Below, piece after piece: positions 4,897 through 8,639 of a stretch of DNA of 8,639 nucleotides (position 1 is its first letter; every line of letters begins with the position of its first letter). The DNA comes from an uncultured Bacteroidota bacterium. Lineage in GTDB: Bacteria; Bacteroidota; Bacteroidia; Flavobacteriales; Flavobacteriaceae. A model generated the notes under the pieces. The model saw nothing but the letters and a program-made list of their open reading frames with translations. It had not been told where the DNA came from and searched no databases. Where the stretch lies: the NCBI GenBank assembly GCA_903837025.1, contig CAILTC010000262.1, positions 1 to 8,639 of the forward strand. Reading direction: 5' to 3'. A program made the translations under genes and the position numbers.

Positions 4897-7800
4897 TTAA
4901 AGTTGACCTCCAACACCTTTAAACTTCTCTATAAATGTGGCTATTTTTTGAAAAACACTTTGTTTCTTTGTTAAATACTGAGGATTTAAAGGACTCATTT
5001 TAGGTAAAATGGCATTTAGTTCTGTACCGTTCTCATTAGCAAATTCACGCTTCAAAGATGCCGAAATGTATCGTTTTGCTTCGTCTTCATTTAAGTTCTC
5101 CTCTGTAATTAATTCCGAAGCCTCTTTTTTCTGTTTATCTTGGGCATATTTGAAGAATGAATCTATAACATTCGCTTTATCTTGAATGGTTTCGAGGTCT
5201 GTTTCATTTATAAAATCTACCACTAAACTTTCTTTTGCTCTGTTGCCTATACTAGCGCGAATCACCCTGCGGATTTCTTCTATCAAGGTGGCTTTATCTT
5301 TATTCTTTTTATTATGATTAAAAATCAATTCAAGAATATAATCAAGGTTAATTTCTTGAGATTTAAGCAAGTCTATTTCAAATACTACATCGTCCCAGTC
5401 GATTATAGATTCTTCTGATTCTTTGCCACTTTTTTCACGTCTTAACCAATCACGAATATCATTATAGGTAGAGCGATAATCTTGAATAGTACGTTCTGGC
5501 AGCAAGTTTATCTCATGCATTATTGCGATGTCTTTGTCTGTTACAAAGTACGTTTCTTTAAATACTTCAAGAGCTTCAGTGTCATTTACATCTATTGTTT
5601 GAAATGCTTTTAAATTGGTAAACTCATCGTAATTCTGCAGAATGTTTTCTACTCGCAAATATTCTCCAAATAGTTTTGAGAACTCTTTTTTATCTTTTTC
5701 CGTTACTATTTCATCGGGATTCGGGAACTTTTCATTTAAGTCTTTGACCACATCCTTGAAACCTCTGCGTGCTTGTCCCGTTGCAATATCTGTAAAGCCT
5801 TCCAAATATTCTTTATAGCTCTTTTCGAGGACTACATTTTTAGTGTTTTTGTCTCCAAATAGCGTTATAGCATCAATAGTTGCCGTTTCTAAATCTCTGA
5901 AAGTGATAATATTTCCAAAGGTTTTTGTGGCATCATAAATACGGTTGGTACGTGAAAAAGCTTGCATTAATCCATGATAACGCAGGTTCTTATCGACAAA
6001 TAATGTATTCAATGTTGGTGCATCAAAACCAGTTAGGAACATACCTACTACAATGATTAGGTCAACTTCTTTACTCTTTACACGTTTGGCAAGGTCACGA
6101 TAATAGTTTTGAAACTCATTGCTTTCAACTCCAAAACTGGTTTTAAACATTGCATTATAGTCATTTATTGCTGCAGATAAAAATTCTTTGGCACTGCTAT
6201 CCATTGCCGATGGTTCAAAGTTTTCATCGACTATTTCACCAATAGCACTTTGTTCTTCATTAGCAGCATAAGAGAATATGGTTGCAATTTTTAATGGCTT
6301 TTCACTGTCTTTTTGAAGACGGTTTAATTCTTCGTAGTAACATTTAGCTGCATCAACACTACTCACGGCAAACATGGCGTTAAAACCTTTGTTGCTTCCT
6401 TGATTTCTATGTGTCTTTATTCTGTAATTCTTTAGAATGTATTGCGCAATTTCTTTGATACGACCGGGATGCAAAAATGCCTTTTTATTTTCAGCGGCAC
6501 TTAATTTTTTTTCATCTTGTTCTGCTTCTATGCTCTTAAAATGAGGACGAACATCATTGTAATCTACTTTGAATTTTAGTACTTTTTCATCTCTGATTGC
6601 ATCGGTTATTACATAAGAGTGTAATTCACGACCAAACACACTTGCTGTTGTTTCTGCACCCAAAGCATTTTCTGGAAAGATTGGCGTACCCGTGAAACCA
6701 AATTGATAGAATTTTTTGAACTTTTTATTGAGGTTCTTTTGTGCTTCTCCAAACTGCGAACGATGTGCTTCATCAAAAATGAAAACCACTTGTTTTTGAT
6801 AAATGGCTAAATCACTCTCTGTTTTCATTAAGTTATTCAGCTTTTGAATGGTTGTGACAATAATCTTATTGTCTTCTTTTTCAATGTTTCTTTTCAAACC
6901 TGCCGTACTATCTGAGCCGTTGACACTATCAGGAGAAAAGCGTTGGTATTCTTTCATAGTTTGAAAGTCCAAATCTTTGCGATCTACCACAAAGAACACT
7001 TTGTCAATAAAATCCAATTGTGTTGCTAATCGAGCTGCTTTAAAACTGGTCAATGTTTTCCCTGAACCTGTGGTATGCCAAATATAACCACCGCTTTCTA
7101 CTTTAGACCAACTTTTAGCTTGAAAGGAACTTGAAATTTTCCATAGCATTCTTTCTGTTGCTGCAATTTGATAGGGTCTCATGATAAGCAACGTATCACT
7201 TGTGTCAAAAACCGAATAGGTAAGCAATACATGTAATAAAGTGTGTTTTTGAAAAAAGGTGGTCGTAAAATCTTTAAGGTCTTTAATCAATGTATTATCG
7301 GCTTTTGCCCAGTTCATGGTAAAGTCAAAGCTGTTTTTATTACGCTCAACGGTGTTGGCAAAATAGCGGCTGTCTGTTCCGTTGGAAATCACAAAAATCT
7401 GCAAGTATTTAAAAAGAGAATTAGTACTGTTAAGACTTTCTTTGGTATAGCGATGCACTTGGTTAAATGCCTCACGAATTGCTACACCACGTTTCTTTAG
7501 CTCTACTTGTACCAAGGGCAAGCCATTGACTAAAATAGTAACATCATACCGATTGGCATGCGTACCTTTTTGTTCAAATTGCTTAATTACCTGTACTTTA
7601 TTACGCGCAACGTTATTTTTATCTACTAAGTAAATGTTTTGGATATGACCAGCATCAAAAACAAAATCGTAGATATAATTTTCATGAATTTTTCTTGTTT
7701 TTTCAACGAGGTTATCGCTTGGTTTATCCAAATATTCCTCTACAAAACGAGCCCATTCGCTATCTGAAAATTCCATATTGTTCAGCGCTTGCAATTGTAC

Positions 7801-8007
7801 TCTTACATTAGCCATCATGGCCTCGATAGTATTTAGGTTCGGATTTTCATACCCTTGATTGATTAAATCTTGGATAAATTCTTTCTCAAGAGCTGCTTCC
7901 GTTTGATAAACCGCAGGTGGCTCATTTACCTCTGAATACTTGGTGTATTTATCTAAAACAATAAAATTATTCGATTCTGCTATGGTTTTATACTGTGGAG
8001 AACTCAT
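4897..8007 (-). CDS. hsdR: Type I restriction enzyme subunit R (HsdR), EcoR124I-like (type IC)
   Basis: This 1036-aa protein is the motor and nuclease subunit of a type I restriction complex (R2M2S). It hydrolyses ATP to pull unmodified DNA and then cuts at distant sites. The N-terminal PD-(D/E)xK nuclease shows D155, E169-L-K171 and the Q183-x3-Y187 motif. The helicase core has Walker A TTGSGKT (312-318), DEAH (412-415), TGTP (439-442), [11 protein letters not shown] (654-664) and QAFSRTNR (682-689). A helical C-terminal region ends [12 protein letters not shown]. From memory, length and long stretches match EcoR124I HsdR (catalytic D151/E165/K167, offset by four), which has DECH in place of DEAH. 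The gene appears full length and undamaged. It starts four bases after the RhuM stop, so the two are cotranscribed. The methylase (hsdM) and specificity (hsdS) genes are not in the window and presumably lie beyond the right edge. Confidence 0.97.
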   Translation of the reverse strand: MSSPQYKTIAESNNFIVLDKYTKYSEVNEPPAVYQTEAALEKEFIQDLINQGYENPNLNTIEAMMANVRVQLQALNNMEFSDSEWARFVEEYLDKPSDNLVEKTRKIHENYIYDFVFDAGHIQNIYLVDKNNVARNKVQVIKQFEQKGTHANRYDVTILVNGLPLVQVELKKRGVAIREAFNQVHRYTKESLNSTNSLFKYLQIFVISNGTDSRYFANTVERNKNSFDFTMNWAKADNTLIKDLKDFTTTFFQKHTLLHVLLTYSVFDTSDTLLIMRPYQIAATERMLWKISSSFQAKSWSKVESGGYIWHTTGSGKTLTSFKAARLATQLDFIDKVFFVVDRKDLDFQTMKEYQRFSPDSVNGSDSTAGLKRNIEKEDNKIIVTTIQKLNNLMKTESDLAIYQKQVVFIFDEAHRSQFGEAQKNLNKKFKKFYQFGFTGTPIFPENALGAETTASVFGRELHSYVITDAIRDEKVLKFKVDYNDVRPHFKSIEAEQDEKKLSAAENKKAFLHPGRIKEIAQYILKNYRIKTHRNQGSNKGFNAMFAVSSVDAAKCYYEELNRLQKDSEKPLKIATIFSYAANEEQSAIGEIVDENFEPSAMDSSAKEFLSAAINDYNAMFKTSFGVESNEFQNYYRDLAKRVKSKEVDLIIVVGMFLTGFDAPTLNTLFVDKNLRYHGLMQAFSRTNRIYDATKTFGNIITFRDLETATIDAITLFGDKNTKNVVLEKSYKEYLEGFTDIATGQARRGFKDVVKDLNEKFPNPDEIVTEKDKKEFSKLFGEYLRVENILQNYDEFTNLKAFQTIDVNDTEALEVFKETYFVTDKDIAIMHEINLLPERTIQDYRSTYNDIRDWLRREKSGKESEESIIDWDDVVFEIDLLKSQEINLDYILELIFNHNKKNKDKATLIEEIRRVIRASIGNRAKESLVVDFINETDLETIQDKANVIDSFFKYAQDKQKKEASELITEENLNEDEAKRYISASLKREFANENGTELNAILPKMSPLNPQYLTKKQSVFQKIATFIEKFKGVGGQL

Positions 8008-8011
8008 ATCG

Positions 8012-8639
8012 TTATTTTTTTAATTTCTTGGCAGTAGTATCTATTTGTTTTATAAAATCTTTTTCGGCATTTGAAAGCTCATTTTTGGTTTGCTCTTTGT
8101 ATTTACCATATTCTAGATGTGCTTTATCTAATGCTTTTTGATGGCTAATCGTTCCTGAATGGGTCAAAATTTCACTTCCAGTCATGTTTATAAAGTCGTC
8201 TAAACGGTTTATCCAATCTTTCATATACATTGGTTTTCTGTTAAGGGCTTGCAATTCTGCTAATTCTAAATAAGCCGTTACCATTCGGTTGAGTATATCT
8301 AATTCTTTTTCGTTTAAATAGTTTTTAGCTACCTCAATTTCTTTTTTTGTTGGTTTTTCTCCTTTAAAATTGGTTAACCCTAAATTAGGTTTAGTAGCAT
8401 CAATGCGTTTATAAATAGTTTCGGCTGCTGTTTCTCCGTGTGCTGCCCAATGCATTTTGTTTTGTACCGTTTTAAAAAACAGTAATGAAACCTCAGCTTT
8501 TCCATCATAATCTATACTTGTGGCATAAATATCGAGTACTTTTCGCCAAAACACTTTTTCAGAGGAGCGAATATCCCTAATTCTTGCTAATAACTCATCA
8601 AAGTAGTTGCCACCGCCTGCTTCTTTCAATAGATCGTCA
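8012..8639 (-). CDS. rhuM: RhuM-family protein (3' part; 5' end beyond window)
   Basis: About 209 C-terminal residues are visible and the frame stays open to the right edge, so the gene begins outside. A TTG at 8629 is internal, not a start. Family-like phrases are [75 protein letters not shown] and [14 protein letters not shown], all typical of 'virulence RhuM' proteins (usually about 330 aa). The tail is a lysine-rich helix ending TTAKKLKK. RhuM genes often lie inside type I restriction operons, and here the stop is four bases before hsdR. The biochemical role is not established; the name comes from a Salmonella pathogenicity-island gene. There is no membrane segment in the visible part. 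Confidence 0.88.
   Translation of the reverse strand, partial: DDLLKEAGGGNYFDELLARIRDIRSSEKVFWRKVLDIYATSIDYDGKAEVSLLFFKTVQNKMHWAAHGETAAETIYKRIDATKPNLGLTNFKGEKPTKKEIEVAKNYLNEKELDILNRMVTAYLELAELQALNRKPMYMKDWINRLDDFINMTGSEILTHSGTISHQKALDKAHLEYGKYKEQTKNELSNAEKDFIKQIDTTAKKLKK

Noticed and set aside
7243..7500. Plus-strand open frame within hsdR
   Set aside because: It is antisense to the well-conserved HsdR nuclease region.
8627..8629. TTG as start of the RhuM gene
   Set aside because: The frame is open to the window edge and RhuM proteins have about 100 further N-terminal residues.
1..8639. CRISPR array or insertion sequence
   Set aside because: No regularly spaced direct repeats, transposase motifs or IS-type terminal repeats were seen.

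Overview
The window is AT-rich with very compact operons. It looks like an accessory (defence-island) region of a member of the Bacteroidota, probably of the Flavobacteriia. The evidence is the base composition, the near absence of strong Shine-Dalgarno sequences, a TAnnTTTG-type promoter element at 151-158, and the families present. The organism assignment is an inference.

Left part (1-2361). A gene on the minus strand is cut by the left edge (1-86). It diverges from a tight three-gene plus-strand operon: a three-helix membrane protein of the Pycsar effector (PycTM/DUF5706) type (208-708), a class III nucleotide cyclase of the PycC type (711-1718), and an E2-like protein with a C-terminal SEC-C zinc motif (1696-2361). 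By analogy with known Pycsar systems, phage infection would make the cyclase produce a cyclic pyrimidine nucleotide (cCMP or cUMP). This would activate the membrane effector and stop growth or kill the cell. The E2-like protein is the unusual part. It may modify or prime the cyclase, as E2-containing CBASS operons do for their nucleotidyltransferase. The shared spacer holds two adjacent dyad elements (95-146).

Middle part (2362-2781). There is no clear gene here. The stretch carries a tRNA T-arm-like scar (about 2463-2486) followed by GTGACCCA/TGGGTCA-type repeats, which resemble a recombinase att/arm region. It also holds an imperfect 58-nt stem-loop inside a possible 35-codon hydrophobic ORF (2556-2663, minus). 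This is the probable seam between the left and right modules.

Right part (2782-8639, all minus strand; transcription runs from high to low coordinates). First comes the 3' part of a RhuM-family gene (cut by the right edge). Four bases later comes a complete type I restriction subunit HsdR that closely resembles the type IC enzyme EcoR124I. Then there is a decayed C-terminal gene fragment (4704-4853), followed by two uncharacterised genes, of 177 aa and about 450 aa. The last one lacks any ATG/GTG/TTG over its first 89 codons. It probably starts at a CTG that overlaps the stop of the preceding gene, so a conventional start call would truncate it. Because this pair sits between a restriction system and a Pycsar operon, it is a candidate uncharacterised defence module.
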